A stretch of 64,000 nt of DNA from an uncultured Bacilli bacterium. GTDB lineage: Bacteria > Bacillota_I > Bacilli_A > RF39 > UBA660. The translations under genes were made by a program, and so were the position numbers. Positions 1 through 9,161 of this stretch are shown in pieces (position 1 is the stretch's first letter; the number at the start of each line of letters is the position of its first letter). A model generated the notes under the pieces. It searched no databases. It worked only from the letters and a program-made list of their open reading frames with translations, and was not told the origin of the DNA. The stretch covers positions 1 through 64,000 of the forward strand of contig CAKOSO010000003.1 in assembly GCA_934102355.1 (NCBI GenBank), read 5' to 3'.

Positions 1-1320
1 GGATTTACATATACAAATGGAGTATTCACATTAAAGAATGTAACAGGAAATGTAACGATAGAACTAGGAGAAAGTACCCTATATGATGGGCAAACATTTA
101 GTAAAACAATAAAAGACTTTGTAAATGGAACGAATAATGCAACATATCAATTTGAAGATACAAAAATAACATATATAGGGTTTTATTCTGATGAAATACC
201 AAGTGGATATACAGAAGAAGAATTCTTTAAATTACCATCAGTAATAGTGTCAGCAGATGGAAAAGTAAAAGCATATAACGATTCAGGAAAACTATACATT
301 TACAGTAGAAATAAAATGTATGGAAATGAATCAATGTATTCAATGTTTAGATTCCATACATCCTTAAAAGAAGTGGATCTTTCTCAACTAGACACATCGA
401 AAGCAACTAATATGTTTAGTTTGTTTAATGGTTGTACATCATTAATAACTCTAAACTTAAATGGTCTTAACACATCAAATGTAACCATAATGAGATCAAT
501 GTTTTATGATTGTAATTCATTAACAAATCTTGACCTATCAAGTTTAAATACAAAAAATGTAACAAATATGATGAACATTTTTGCTAATTGTAATTCATTA
601 ACATCACTTAATCTATCAAACTTTAATACATCAAATGTAACCACAATGAGATCAATGTTTCATAGTTGTAATTCATTAACAAGCCTAGATTTATCTGGTT
701 TTGATACATCAAACGTAACAGATATGACATATATGTTTTATGGTTGCTCTAAATTGGCAACACTAAATTTAAGTAATTTTAATACGCAAAATGTAACAAC
801 AATGCAAAGTATGTTCAATAACTGCACATCACTGAAAACACTAAATTTAAATAATTTTAACACATCAAATGTAACAACAATGAGAGCAATGTTTTATAAT
901 TGCAATTCATTAACAACACTCGATTTATCTAGTTTTAATACATCAAAAGTAACAAATATGATGAATGTCTTTTATTTTTGCAGCTCACTAACAAGTATTG
1001 ATTTATCAAATTTTAATACATTGAATGTAACCAGTATGGAGGGTATGTTTAAATATTGCAGTTCATTAACAAGCATTGATTTATCGAACTTTGATACATC
1101 AAACTTAACTAGCATGTTTGAAATGTTCTATGTTTGTTCTAATCTAAAAATAATAAACTTAAGCAGTTGGAATACAAGTAAAGTAACTGATATGTCAAAA
1201 GCTTTTGCTGAGGCAAGCTCATTAGAAAAAGTAACAGTAGGATCTGGTTGGACAACAGCAAATGCTGATACAACGAATATGTTTACAAACAGTAAAATTA
1301 CTTCTGTTACATATGAATAA
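1..1320 (+). CDS. BspA-like leucine-rich repeat surface protein (DUF285), 5' partial
   Basis: The reading frame is open from base 1, so the gene is cut by the left edge; the GTG at 247 is not a convincing start because it has no ribosome binding site and the upstream frame is full. The visible 439 residues hold a beta-rich linker (about 1-100) and then 11 regular plus one degenerate repeat of exactly 26 residues (78 bp) of the form SLTxLDLSxFNTSNVTxMxxMFxxC. This is the DUF285/BspA-type repeat of surface and lipoproteins in Mollicutes, Treponema and gut Firmicutes, often involved in adhesion. The C-terminus ends soon after the last repeat without an LPXTG signal or membrane anchor, so any export signal must be in the missing N-terminus. 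The repeat class is certain; the role as adhesin is inferred from the family. Confidence 0.9.
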   Translation, partial: GFTYTNGVFTLKNVTGNVTIELGESTLYDGQTFSKTIKDFVNGTNNATYQFEDTKITYIGFYSDEIPSGYTEEEFFKLPSVIVSADGKVKAYNDSGKLYIYSRNKMYGNESMYSMFRFHTSLKEVDLSQLDTSKATNMFSLFNGCTSLITLNLNGLNTSNVTIMRSMFYDCNSLTNLDLSSLNTKNVTNMMNIFANCNSLTSLNLSNFNTSNVTTMRSMFHSCNSLTSLDLSGFDTSNVTDMTYMFYGCSKLATLNLSNFNTQNVTTMQSMFNNCTSLKTLNLNNFNTSNVTTMRAMFYNCNSLTTLDLSSFNTSKVTNMMNVFYFCSSLTSIDLSNFNTLNVTSMEGMFKYCSSLTSIDLSNFDTSNLTSMFEMFYVCSNLKIINLSSWNTSKVTDMSKAFAEASSLEKVTVGSGWTTANADTTNMFTNSKITSVTYE

Positions 1321-1333
1321 AAAATAAAATATT

Positions 1334-1386
1334 AAAAAGGAGTGCTATGTAATGAAATAAATTCATTCAGTTCTCCTTTTTTTAAT
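1334..1386 (+). terminator. Rho-independent terminator after the BspA-like gene
   Basis: AAAAAGGAG pairs with CTCCTTTTT, with an inner AATGAA/TTCATT stem, followed by a T run. It lies 15 bp after the stop codon. The polA promoter begins directly after it. Confidence 0.75.
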
Positions 1387-1396
1387 GCTGTAATTT

Positions 1397-1405
1397 TGGT
1401 ATAAT
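1397..1405 (+). promoter_or_regulatory. Extended -10 promoter of polA
   Basis: TGGTATAAT is a perfect extended -10 element (TG-N-TATAAT). It would start transcription only about 10 bases before the polA ribosome binding site, giving a very short leader. No good -35 box is visible, because the preceding terminator T run occupies that place. Confidence 0.6.
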
Positions 1406-1420
1406 TAAAATGGTGATATT

Positions 1421-3988
1421 ATGAAAAAAGCAGTATTAATTGATGGAAATAACCTATTATTTAGAAGCTTCTATGCAACAGCTTATTCCGGCAGTATTTT
1501 AAGGAATTCTAAAGGATTTCCGACCAACGCATTATTTGGTTTTATTAATATGTTAAATAAAATTATCAAAGAAGAAAACCCATCATATATGATGATTGCA
1601 TTTGATAAAGGGAGAACATTTAGACATGAAAAGTACAAGAACTACAAAGAAGGAAGAAGCGAAATACCAAAAGAATTAAAAGAACAATTTCCAGTAGCAA
1701 AAAAACTTGCTGCAGCAATGGGAATTAAATGTTTTGAAATAGATAACTATGAAGCTGATGATATAATTGGAACATTTGCAAAAGAAGTAGATAAAAATGA
1801 AGACTTTATTGCAACAATAATATCGAGTGATAAAGATCTACTACAATTAATATCAGATGATTGTTGTGTAAAATTATTAAAAAGTAATGACTACATAATG
1901 ATGAATAAAGAAACATTCTTCTCAACCTATGGTATAACCCCAGAAAAAATGGTGGATTTAAAAGCATTAATGGGGGATTCAAGTGATAACATTCCTGGAG
2001 TAAAAGGAATTGGAGAAAAAACAGCACTAAGTCTTCTACAAAAATATAATTCATTAAATGGAATATATGAAAACATTGAAGATGTTAAAGGAAAAACTAA
2101 AGAAAAACTAGAAAATGATAAAGATAACGCTTATTTTTCTTATGAACTTGCTACTATATACAAAGAAGTTCCAATAGATACAGATTTAAATAAAATCAAA
2201 TATAATGGCATAACAAATGAATATATTTCAATTCTTGAAGAATATGAGTTTTACTCAATAATAAAAAAAGAAAACTTCGAAAGAAAAGAAGAAAAACTAG
2301 AGTATAAGATAATAACAGACTTAGATCTTTTAAATAAAAATGAATATTCATTATATTTAGAAATATGTGGTAGCTATCATGATAAAAAAATAACTGGGTT
2401 AGCATTATATGATGGAACAAATGCATACTTCGTTGAAAAAGAAAACATAAAAAATATTAAAATTTTTAATAACAATAGTAAAAAATATACATATGATCTA
2501 AAAAAATTATTAGTAACACTAAAATATTTAAATATTAATTTTGATAAAAACTTTGAAGATATAATGCTTATATCTTATCTATTAAACTATAATATAAAAG
2601 ATGATATTGAAAACTTAATGAACATATTTAATGAATCAGTGAGTGATACATCAAAACTATATAAAGATTATGAAAATAATAAAGATGAAATAATAGCAAA
2701 CGCAGTAAAAAAAGCAGTTTTTATCTATAATAAAAAAGATAGTATCTTGGAAGAACTAAAAAATAAAGATATGTTAGAATTATATGAAAAGATAGAACTT
2801 CCTGTATCATATGTTTTAGCAGATATGGAATATACAGGAATTAACGTATCAAAAGAAATTCTAAATGATATGAAAGAAGAAATTCAAATAAAACTTGATA
2901 TATTATCAAATGAAATCTACAACATGGCAGGATGTGAATTTAATATATTATCTCCAAAACAACTAGGAAAAATATTATTTGAAAAATTAGAAATACCGTA
3001 TCCTAGAAGAATTAAAGATAATAATTATTCAACAAGTATTGATATATTAAATAAAGTAAAAGATTATCCAATTGTAAATAAAGTATTAGATTATAGAGCA
3101 CTATCTAAACTTTATAGTAATTATTCAGTAGGGTTAATTGATTCAATAAAAGAAGATGGAAAGATTCATACAACATTCAATCAAACCTTAACTAGAACAG
3201 GAAGATTGTCATCTACTAATCCAAATTTGCAAAATATTCCAGCAAGAGAAGAATATGGAAGATTAGTAAGAAAAGCCTTCCTACCATCAAAAAAATCAGT
3301 TTTGATATCTAGCGATTACAGTCAAATAGAGTTAAGAGTGTTCGCACATATGTCAAATGCAGAAAACTTAATCAGCGCCTTCAAAAGTGGACTAGATATA
3401 CATACTAAAACTGCAATGGATATATATCATGTTGACAGAGTACATGTAACACCACTTATGAGAAGAAATGCAAAAGCTGTAAACTTTGGAATACTTTACG
3501 GAATATCATCATTCGGTTTGTCAGAAGATTTAGGGATAAACGTATATGAAGCAAAGAAGTTTATTGATGATTATCTAAATACATATCCTGGAATAAAAGA
3601 TTACATGAATAAAGAAATAGAAGAAGCAAAAGAAAAAGGTTATGTAAAAACTTTATTCGGAAGAGTAAGAGTAATAGATGAAATAAAAAGCAACAACTTC
3701 ATGATAAGACAACAAGGTGAAAGAATGGCACTCAACACACCAATTCAAGGAACAAGTGCAGATATACTAAAAAAAGCCATGGTAGAAATATATGAAAAGT
3801 TTAATGAACTTAATTTAAAATCTAAAATAATTCTTCAAGTACACGATGAATTAATAATAGATGCCCCTTATGAAGAAAAAGAAATAGCAAAAAAAGTAAT
3901 AAAAGACATAATGGAGAATACATATAAATTAAACGTACCATTAGAAGTTTCAGTAAGCGAGGGAAACAATTGGTACGAAGCAAAATAG
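1421..3988 (+). CDS. polA: DNA polymerase I
   Basis: Family A polymerase of 855 residues, used in Okazaki fragment maturation and repair gap filling. The N-terminal 5' nuclease domain (about 1-290) shows LIDGNN, the arginine-rich clamp and GDSSDNIPGVKGIGEKTA. The polymerase domain carries motif A (DYSQIELR, near 630), motif B (RRNAKAVNFGILYG, near 680) and motif C (VHDE, near 806). The central 3'-5' exonuclease-like region (about 295-450) is degenerate: where active enzymes have FDTET this one has LYLEI, so the first metal-binding Asp is gone and proofreading is unlikely, as in many Bacilli. A cation-efflux gene and mutM follow closely, giving a small repair-rich transcription unit. Confidence 0.97.
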   Translation: MKKAVLIDGNNLLFRSFYATAYSGSILRNSKGFPTNALFGFINMLNKIIKEENPSYMMIAFDKGRTFRHEKYKNYKEGRSEIPKELKEQFPVAKKLAAAMGIKCFEIDNYEADDIIGTFAKEVDKNEDFIATIISSDKDLLQLISDDCCVKLLKSNDYIMMNKETFFSTYGITPEKMVDLKALMGDSSDNIPGVKGIGEKTALSLLQKYNSLNGIYENIEDVKGKTKEKLENDKDNAYFSYELATIYKEVPIDTDLNKIKYNGITNEYISILEEYEFYSIIKKENFERKEEKLEYKIITDLDLLNKNEYSLYLEICGSYHDKKITGLALYDGTNAYFVEKENIKNIKIFNNNSKKYTYDLKKLLVTLKYLNINFDKNFEDIMLISYLLNYNIKDDIENLMNIFNESVSDTSKLYKDYENNKDEIIANAVKKAVFIYNKKDSILEELKNKDMLELYEKIELPVSYVLADMEYTGINVSKEILNDMKEEIQIKLDILSNEIYNMAGCEFNILSPKQLGKILFEKLEIPYPRRIKDNNYSTSIDILNKVKDYPIVNKVLDYRALSKLYSNYSVGLIDSIKEDGKIHTTFNQTLTRTGRLSSTNPNLQNIPAREEYGRLVRKAFLPSKKSVLISSDYSQIELRVFAHMSNAENLISAFKSGLDIHTKTAMDIYHVDRVHVTPLMRRNAKAVNFGILYGISSFGLSEDLGINVYEAKKFIDDYLNTYPGIKDYMNKEIEEAKEKGYVKTLFGRVRVIDEIKSNNFMIRQQGERMALNTPIQGTSADILKKAMVEIYEKFNELNLKSKIILQVHDELIIDAPYEEKEIAKKVIKDIMENTYKLNVPLEVSVSEGNNWYEAK

Positions 3989-3997
3989 GGGTGAAAA

Positions 3998-4843
3998 ATG
4001 CAAAAAACAAAAGTCCTAATGATAAGTGCATTAGTTAATTTTTGTTTAATAATTCTAAAAATAGTTGGGGGTTTAGCTGGATCATCACAAACATTATTAA
4101 GTGATGGATTTCATTCAATGTCAGATTTAGTAGGAGATTTTGTTGCAATAGTCGGTGCCAAAGTATCTCAAAAACCAGCTGATAAAGAACATCCTTTTGG
4201 TCATGGGAAATTAGAAAATTTAATAAGCATGGTAATCGGAGCATTAATTGTTTTTGTAGGTATTACATTACTTAGAAGTACCTTTGGAAAAGAAGCAGCA
4301 ACACCTTCAAAATATTTAATAATTCTAAGTGCCATAACAATAATAACAAAATATTTCTTATCAAAATACTTAGAAAAAAGAGGGTACTCTCTAAGCTCAG
4401 AAATAGTAATATCAAGTGCTAAGGAAAGTAAAATGGATGTAGTAACATCAGTATTTGGTTTAATTGCTATAGCACTTACTCAATTTTCAAATAGAGTTGC
4501 ATGGTTAAAATACATGGATTTAGCTGGTGGTATAATGATAAGTACCATGATCATCTATGTTGGATTAAACATGATAAAAGATCAAACAGGTGAAATCCTA
4601 GTAAGAGAAGAACAAAATGATAATAAATACCAAAAAATAGAGTTATATGCAACTAACTTAGGAATGGATATAAAAGATATAAAATTCATAAAATTTGGTT
4701 CAAATTATTTGACGTTAATTCAATTACTAATTGATGATGATTTAACAGTAAAGCAATCAAATGAATTAGTAGAAAGCTTAAGGAAAAAAATAAAAACCAT
4801 AAATAATATACAATATATTTTTATAGAAACAGTATCGAAGTAA
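3998..4843 (+). CDS. Cation diffusion facilitator family transporter
   Basis: 281-residue inner-membrane efflux protein with about six hydrophobic segments and a C-terminal cytoplasmic domain (about 200-281) typical of CDF metal transporters. The N-terminal signature is clear: LLSDGFHSMSD supplies the HxxxD metal site in TM2, and HPFGHGKLE follows in the loop. In TM5 the usual HxxxD is replaced by ESKMD (ExxxD), so the transported metal (Zn, Mn or Fe) cannot be assigned with confidence. It lies 9 bp after polA and 13 bp before mutM, probably in one operon. Members export divalent cations in exchange for protons. Confidence 0.88.
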   Translation: MQKTKVLMISALVNFCLIILKIVGGLAGSSQTLLSDGFHSMSDLVGDFVAIVGAKVSQKPADKEHPFGHGKLENLISMVIGALIVFVGITLLRSTFGKEAATPSKYLIILSAITIITKYFLSKYLEKRGYSLSSEIVISSAKESKMDVVTSVFGLIAIALTQFSNRVAWLKYMDLAGGIMISTMIIYVGLNMIKDQTGEILVREEQNDNKYQKIELYATNLGMDIKDIKFIKFGSNYLTLIQLLIDDDLTVKQSNELVESLRKKIKTINNIQYIFIETVSK

Positions 4844-4856
4844 AGGAGTAGTAAAT

Positions 4857-5690
4857 ATGCCAGAACTACCAGAAGTAGAAACAGTAAGAAAAAAACTTTT
4901 AACTAGACTTAAAAACAAAAAAATTAAAAGTGTAAATATAATATATCCAAATATCTTTTTTGGACAAGACATAGAAAAGATAAAAGAAAATATTAAAAAT
5001 CAAACAATAAATGATATCAAAAGAAAAGGCAAATGGTTAATATTTGAACTTGATGATTACTACTTATTATCACATTTAAGAATGGAAGGGAAATACCTTT
5101 ATAGAAATATTGACGAAAAAATAGAAAAACACGAACATGTCATTTTTAATATAAATGATGAATTTGAGTTGCGCTACAAAGACACAAGAAAATTCGGAAG
5201 AATGTATTTAGTTGATAAAACTAAAATAAATGAATCTCCATTAAAAGATGTTGGACCAGACCCATGGGATGAAAAATTAACTACAAATTATCTAAAGGAA
5301 AAATACAATAATAAAAAAATACCAATAAAAACTGCATTACTAGATCAATCTATAATTGCAGGAATTGGAAATATTTATGCTGATGAAATATTATTCTTAT
5401 CAAAAATACATCCATTAAGAAAATGTGGTAGCTTAAATGATAAAGAATTAGAAAGTATTATTGAAAATACAAAAAAAGTACTAGAAAAAGCCATTGAAGA
5501 AGGTGGAACAACAATACGAAGTTACACATCAGAAGAAGGAGTAACAGGGTTATTTCAAAATGAATTATATGTCCATCAAAGAGAAAAAGAAGAGTGTAGA
5601 ATTTGTAAAACAATAATAAAAAAAATAAGAGTAGGTCAAAGAGGAACATACTACTGTGAAAAGTGTCAAATAAATAAAGATAATAATTAG
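4857..5690 (+). CDS. mutM: Formamidopyrimidine-DNA glycosylase
   Basis: 277 residues, the normal length for Fpg/MutM, which removes 8-oxoguanine and ring-opened purines and nicks the strand by beta/delta elimination. The start is fixed by MPELPEVE, where Pro2 becomes the catalytic N-terminus and Glu3 is the general acid. The central region carries the H2TH domain (GIGNIYADEILF), and the C-terminus the four-cysteine zinc finger (CRIC...YYCEKC). A ribosome binding site AAGGAG lies 9 bases upstream. It is third in the polA cluster, so base-excision and gap-filling functions are co-expressed. Confidence 0.96.
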   Translation: MPELPEVETVRKKLLTRLKNKKIKSVNIIYPNIFFGQDIEKIKENIKNQTINDIKRKGKWLIFELDDYYLLSHLRMEGKYLYRNIDEKIEKHEHVIFNINDEFELRYKDTRKFGRMYLVDKTKINESPLKDVGPDPWDEKLTTNYLKEKYNNKKIPIKTALLDQSIIAGIGNIYADEILFLSKIHPLRKCGSLNDKELESIIENTKKVLEKAIEEGGTTIRSYTSEEGVTGLFQNELYVHQREKEECRICKTIIKKIRVGQRGTYYCEKCQINKDNN

Positions 5691-5734
5691 CAACATTTAC
5701 ATTTTATTTCATACTATTTATTAGGTGATATATA

Positions 5735-6577
5735 ATGAAAAATGCATTCAAAATACTGGGTATATGTATATTAACTTGTTTTAGTTTTTATTACACAGAT
5801 AAAATAATTTATATATCAAAATCAAAAGATCCAATCATGAAAGAAATAATGAATACTAAAGATGAATATAAAGTAGCAGCAGTAAATGCTGTAATAGAAA
5901 ATGATTGTATTATAGCGGGAAAAAGTGGTACAGAAGTAGATGTTAATAAAAGCTATGAAAAAATGAAAAGATTAGGGGAATACAATAAAAATCTTCTAGT
6001 ATTTATAAATGATCTTCCAGATATTTCTTTAAAAGATAATTATGACAAGTATATAATAAGTGGTAATAAAGAAAAAAGAGAAATATCTTTAGTATTTGAA
6101 TTAAAAACAGATAATAATATTACAAATATCTTAAATATTCTAGATAAAAATAATGTGAAAGTAACATTTTTTATAAGTGATGAAATTGTAAATAATGATG
6201 AATATTTAAATAATATTTCTTCTAAAGAACATTATATAGCAAGTCTAGGAAATGAAAACAATAATTATAATAAAGCAACACTAAAATATGAAAAGGCAAT
6301 GATAGAAAGAATAACTAAGAAAAGCGTTAAATACTGTTATGGAACTGAAAATAATAATGCAATAGATATTTGTAAAAAAGAAAAAATGTATACAATAAAA
6401 CCATATACATTAAGTGAAAATTATCCATACAAAGAATTAAAAGAAACCCTAGCACCAGGAATAATTATTTCACTTAGTAACAATAATACAACCACATCAA
6501 ATTTAAATTTAATGATAAATTACATAAAACAAAAAGGATATGAAATTGTACTATTAGATGAGTTATTGCAAGAATAA
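5735..6577 (+). CDS. Membrane-anchored polysaccharide deacetylase-like protein, probably inactive
   Basis: 280 residues with one N-terminal hydrophobic segment (about 5-26) that would place the rest outside the cell. Residues about 115-280 follow the NodB/PdaA fold pattern: a beta strand ISLVFE, then NILNILDKNNVKVTFFISDE, and near the end GYEIVLLDELL, which matches the usual end of these deacetylases. The metal-binding Asp pair of TFDDG is missing (VFELK), and no HxxxH motif follows, so hydrolase activity is unlikely. It may be a pseudo-enzyme that binds glycans. The assignment rests on fold-level similarity and is moderately sure. Confidence 0.6.
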   Translation: MKNAFKILGICILTCFSFYYTDKIIYISKSKDPIMKEIMNTKDEYKVAAVNAVIENDCIIAGKSGTEVDVNKSYEKMKRLGEYNKNLLVFINDLPDISLKDNYDKYIISGNKEKREISLVFELKTDNNITNILNILDKNNVKVTFFISDEIVNNDEYLNNISSKEHYIASLGNENNNYNKATLKYEKAMIERITKKSVKYCYGTENNNAIDICKKEKMYTIKPYTLSENYPYKELKETLAPGIIISLSNNNTTTSNLNLMINYIKQKGYEIVLLDELLQE

Positions 6578-6617
6578 AAGGATTTTAAAAAATCATTGTT
6601 TTTAAAATCCTTTTTGT
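6576..6617. terminator. Bidirectional terminator between convergent genes
   Basis: AAAAGGATTTTAAAAA pairs with TTTTTAAAATCCTTTTT across a 7-base loop. A T run on each strand serves both the deacetylase-like gene and rnhC. Confidence 0.85.
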
Positions 6618-7490
6618 ATTAGAAAAATTCTTTTTTGCAACTTTATCAAGTATTTCATTACCATACTTTGAAACAAGTTCTTGTCCAATTTTATCAACAT
6701 TAGAACCAGACCCTTTAGGGATTGAAATATGATATAAATCAGATAATTTATCCATTTCTTTTAAAAATATATATCTAGAAATAACTGAAGAACAAGCAAC
6801 AGCTAAATTCTTATCTTCTGCTTTAGTAATAAAAGTAATATTTTTAACAACATCAGTGGAATCTTTTAAGTATTCATAATATCTATTTTCACTAGCAAAT
6901 TCATCTATAATAATATAATCTGGCTTTTCATTAATAGATTTAATTAAAGAACCTAAAGCTCTGTTATGCATAATAGCTTTAATTTTATTCATATTAATTT
7001 CTTTACTATATTTTTGATTATATTCTTCGTTTCCTATGATAATACTTTTGTAAGCAATTTTCTTAATTATAGAAGGTGCAATATTTAATATTTTTTCATC
7101 GGTTAATTTTTTAGAGTCACAAACACCAAGGCTTTCCAAATAAGGTATATCTTCTTTCTTAACAAAAGATGCAGTAACAACTATAGGACCAAAATAATCA
7201 CCAGTTCCAACCTCGTCTGAACCAACAGCATTCGTATTATAATACTTATCTTTAATAGAAGAATCTTTACTAGTATCATCATTTGCTATAACAGATTGCC
7301 ACATATTAGCATCTACAAAAGCACTAGTACCTTGAAACATTGCTTTGCCAGATGCATACAAAGTTATAATTGTATCTTCTTCTTGAGCTTGGAAAATAGC
7401 ATAAGGTGGAGTTTTATCTCTCAACTTATCTTTATAATATTCAATCATTTTATTTTTTGTTTCTTCATTTACTTTAATTACCACATTCAT
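6585..7490 (-). CDS. rnhC: Ribonuclease HIII
   Basis: 301 residues, the usual RNase HIII length. The N-terminal TBP-like substrate-binding domain (about 1-85) is followed by the catalytic RNase HII-type domain beginning at GSDEVGTGDYFGP, which supplies the D-E acidic pair; further acidic residues sit in DSKKLTDEK and DEFAS. The enzyme cleaves the RNA strand of RNA/DNA hybrids. The start ATG has AGGTG upstream on the minus strand. It is transcribed divergently from the cvpA-type gene. The identification is firm. Confidence 0.95.
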   Translation of the reverse strand: MNVVIKVNEETKNKMIEYYKDKLRDKTPPYAIFQAQEEDTIITLYASGKAMFQGTSAFVDANMWQSVIANDDTSKDSSIKDKYYNTNAVGSDEVGTGDYFGPIVVTASFVKKEDIPYLESLGVCDSKKLTDEKILNIAPSIIKKIAYKSIIIGNEEYNQKYSKEINMNKIKAIMHNRALGSLIKSINEKPDYIIIDEFASENRYYEYLKDSTDVVKNITFITKAEDKNLAVACSSVISRYIFLKEMDKLSDLYHISIPKGSGSNVDKIGQELVSKYGNEILDKVAKKNFSNTKRILKTMIF

Positions 7491-7561
7491 TTAAAGCACC
7501 TCATAAATATTATAGCATATTTAACAAAAATAAGTTATACTAATATTAGTAAGGAGGGAAT

Positions 7562-8275
7562 ATGTTAGGAATAGTTGATGCAGTAATAATTGTATTATTA
7601 CTTTTTGGGGGAGTATGTGGTTTTAAAAGTGGTTTTATAAAACAAACCGTATTTTTAATAGGTACCATTTTAACGTTTATAATAGCTTATTACTTAAAAG
7701 ATTACTTAGCTAATTTCTTAAGCTATAATTTACCATTTTTTAAATTTGGTGGTGCAATAGAAGGGTTAACAAGTTTAAATATAGTCTTATATCAAATGAT
7801 TGCATTTTTAACAATTCAAGCACTATTAGGACTAATACTAGGAATAATACTTAAAGTTGCAAACTTCTTTGAAAATGTATTAAAAGCAACAGTGATATTA
7901 AGTATACCATCAAAAATTTTAGGATTTATCCTAGGGGTAGTAGAAGCATATGTTATGATATTTATTGCTTTATTTTTCTTAAGTCAACCAGCATTCAATA
8001 TAACGATTGTTAAAGAATCAAAACTTACACCAATAATAGTAAATTCATCTCCAGGACTTTCTAATATTGTAAAAGATACAACTAAGAGTGCAGATGAAAT
8101 ATATAGCTTAATTAAAACATATAATAATGATAAGGATAAAGATAAATTCAATAGAGATTCAATTGATATTATGTTAAAAAATAAACTAATTGAACCATCA
8201 TATGTAGATAAACTAATTGACAAAGGAAAAATAAACATTGATGGTATAGAGATTGTTTTAGATAAATATAGATAG
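7562..8275 (+). CDS. CvpA family membrane protein
   Basis: 237 residues. The first 150 carry about four hydrophobic segments with the CvpA pattern, starting VDAVIIVLLLFGGVCGFKSGFIKQ, a typical N-terminus for this family. The C-terminal 90 residues are soluble and rich in Lys and Asp. CvpA proteins were first linked to colicin V production; in Firmicutes they sit in the membrane and their function is poorly known. The ribosome binding site AAGGAGGG is strong. trxA follows after 10 bp, so the two genes are likely co-transcribed. Confidence 0.85.
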   Translation: MLGIVDAVIIVLLLFGGVCGFKSGFIKQTVFLIGTILTFIIAYYLKDYLANFLSYNLPFFKFGGAIEGLTSLNIVLYQMIAFLTIQALLGLILGIILKVANFFENVLKATVILSIPSKILGFILGVVEAYVMIFIALFFLSQPAFNITIVKESKLTPIIVNSSPGLSNIVKDTTKSADEIYSLIKTYNNDKDKDKFNRDSIDIMLKNKLIEPSYVDKLIDKGKINIDGIEIVLDKYR

Positions 8276-8285
8276 GAGATTAAAG

Positions 8286-8591
8286 ATGATATTACATTTA
8301 AATAATGAAAACTTTGATGATGAAATAAAAAATGGAGTTGTTATAGTAGATTTCTATGCTTCATGGTGTGGTCCTTGCAAAATGTTAAGCCCTGTATTAG
8401 AAGAAATAGCTAATGAAAGAGGAGAAAACAAAATAATAAAAGTAGATGTTGATAAACACGAAGATTTAGCAAGAAGATATGGAATCATGTCTGTTCCACA
8501 AGTATTTATCTTCAAAGATGGAGAATTAAAAAAACAATTAGTAGGTTTCATGCCTAAATCAAAAATACTTGAAGAAATAAATAATATTTAA
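8286..8591 (+). CDS. trxA: Thioredoxin
   Basis: 101 residues, a full thioredoxin fold with the active site WCGPC preceded by VDFYASWCGPCK, the buried Asp in VDVDKHEDL and the cis-Pro in SVPQVFIF. It reduces disulfides of cytosolic proteins. It lies 10 bp after the CvpA-type gene and ends at a strong terminator. Confidence 0.97.
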   Translation: MILHLNNENFDDEIKNGVVIVDFYASWCGPCKMLSPVLEEIANERGENKIIKVDVDKHEDLARRYGIMSVPQVFIFKDGELKKQLVGFMPKSKILEEINNI

Positions 8592-8602
8592 AAAATAAAA
8601 AG

Positions 8603-8630
8603 CAAAGATGAATAAATCCATCTTTGTTTT
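8603..8630 (+). terminator. Terminator after trxA
   Basis: CAAAGATG and CATCTTTG form a perfect 8-bp stem with an 8-base loop, followed by TTTT. Confidence 0.8.
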
Positions 8631-8649
8631 AGTTATAAGTAGGTATAAA

Positions 8650-9114
8650 ATGAAAATTGAAATAATAAAAGTTAATTCAAAAGAAATGGCATTTAAGACA
8701 AATAATTACTTAACAAAATTGATCCACGACGAGAAAAAATATGATGAAAATATAAATGAAAAGTGTATAGTGAAATCATTATATGAGAGAGTTTACATGA
8801 ATGATAATGTATGTATTTTGTTGGCAAAATATGATGATGAATATGCAGGATATCTATTTGGAAATATTATAGATACAAATGACGCATATATAAATGCTAA
8901 AGCAAAACTAGATGCAATATTCATAGATGAAAAATACAGAAAAAAACAAATAGGAAAGAAATTAATAAATGAATTTGAATATTGGGTTAAATCTAAAGGG
9001 TTAAAGTATATTGAATTAACAGTTTGCAAAGAAAATACTCCTGCAATTTGTTTGTATAAAAATTATGGTTTTAAAGATGTGAAAACAATAATGCAATATA
9101 CAATAAATGATTAA
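8650..9114 (+). CDS. GNAT family N-acetyltransferase
   Basis: 154 residues from the ATG at 8650. The longer frame from 8608 would begin inside the trxA terminator, so the shorter start is chosen. The acetyl-CoA binding core is clear: LDAIFIDEKYRKKQIGKKLINEFE (motif A, R/Q-x-x-G-x-G/K) and then ENTPAICLYKNYGFKDV, the typical GNAT C-terminus. The substrate is not predictable from sequence. It stands alone between two terminators. Confidence 0.85.
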   Translation: MKIEIIKVNSKEMAFKTNNYLTKLIHDEKKYDENINEKCIVKSLYERVYMNDNVCILLAKYDDEYAGYLFGNIIDTNDAYINAKAKLDAIFIDEKYRKKQIGKKLINEFEYWVKSKGLKYIELTVCKENTPAICLYKNYGFKDVKTIMQYTIND

Positions 9115-9127
9115 CGTTAAATATACC

Positions 9128-9157
9128 AAAAAAAGGTGATTGATTCACCTTTTTTAT
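9128..9157. terminator. Bidirectional terminator
   Basis: AAAAAAAGGTGA and TCACCTTTTTT form a symmetric hairpin between convergent genes, with T runs on both strands. Confidence 0.85.
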
Positions 9158-9161
9158 TTCA

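Noticed and set aside
7296..7568. 90-codon frame opposite the start of rnhC
   Set aside because: It is antisense to a firm gene and has no recognisable protein pattern.
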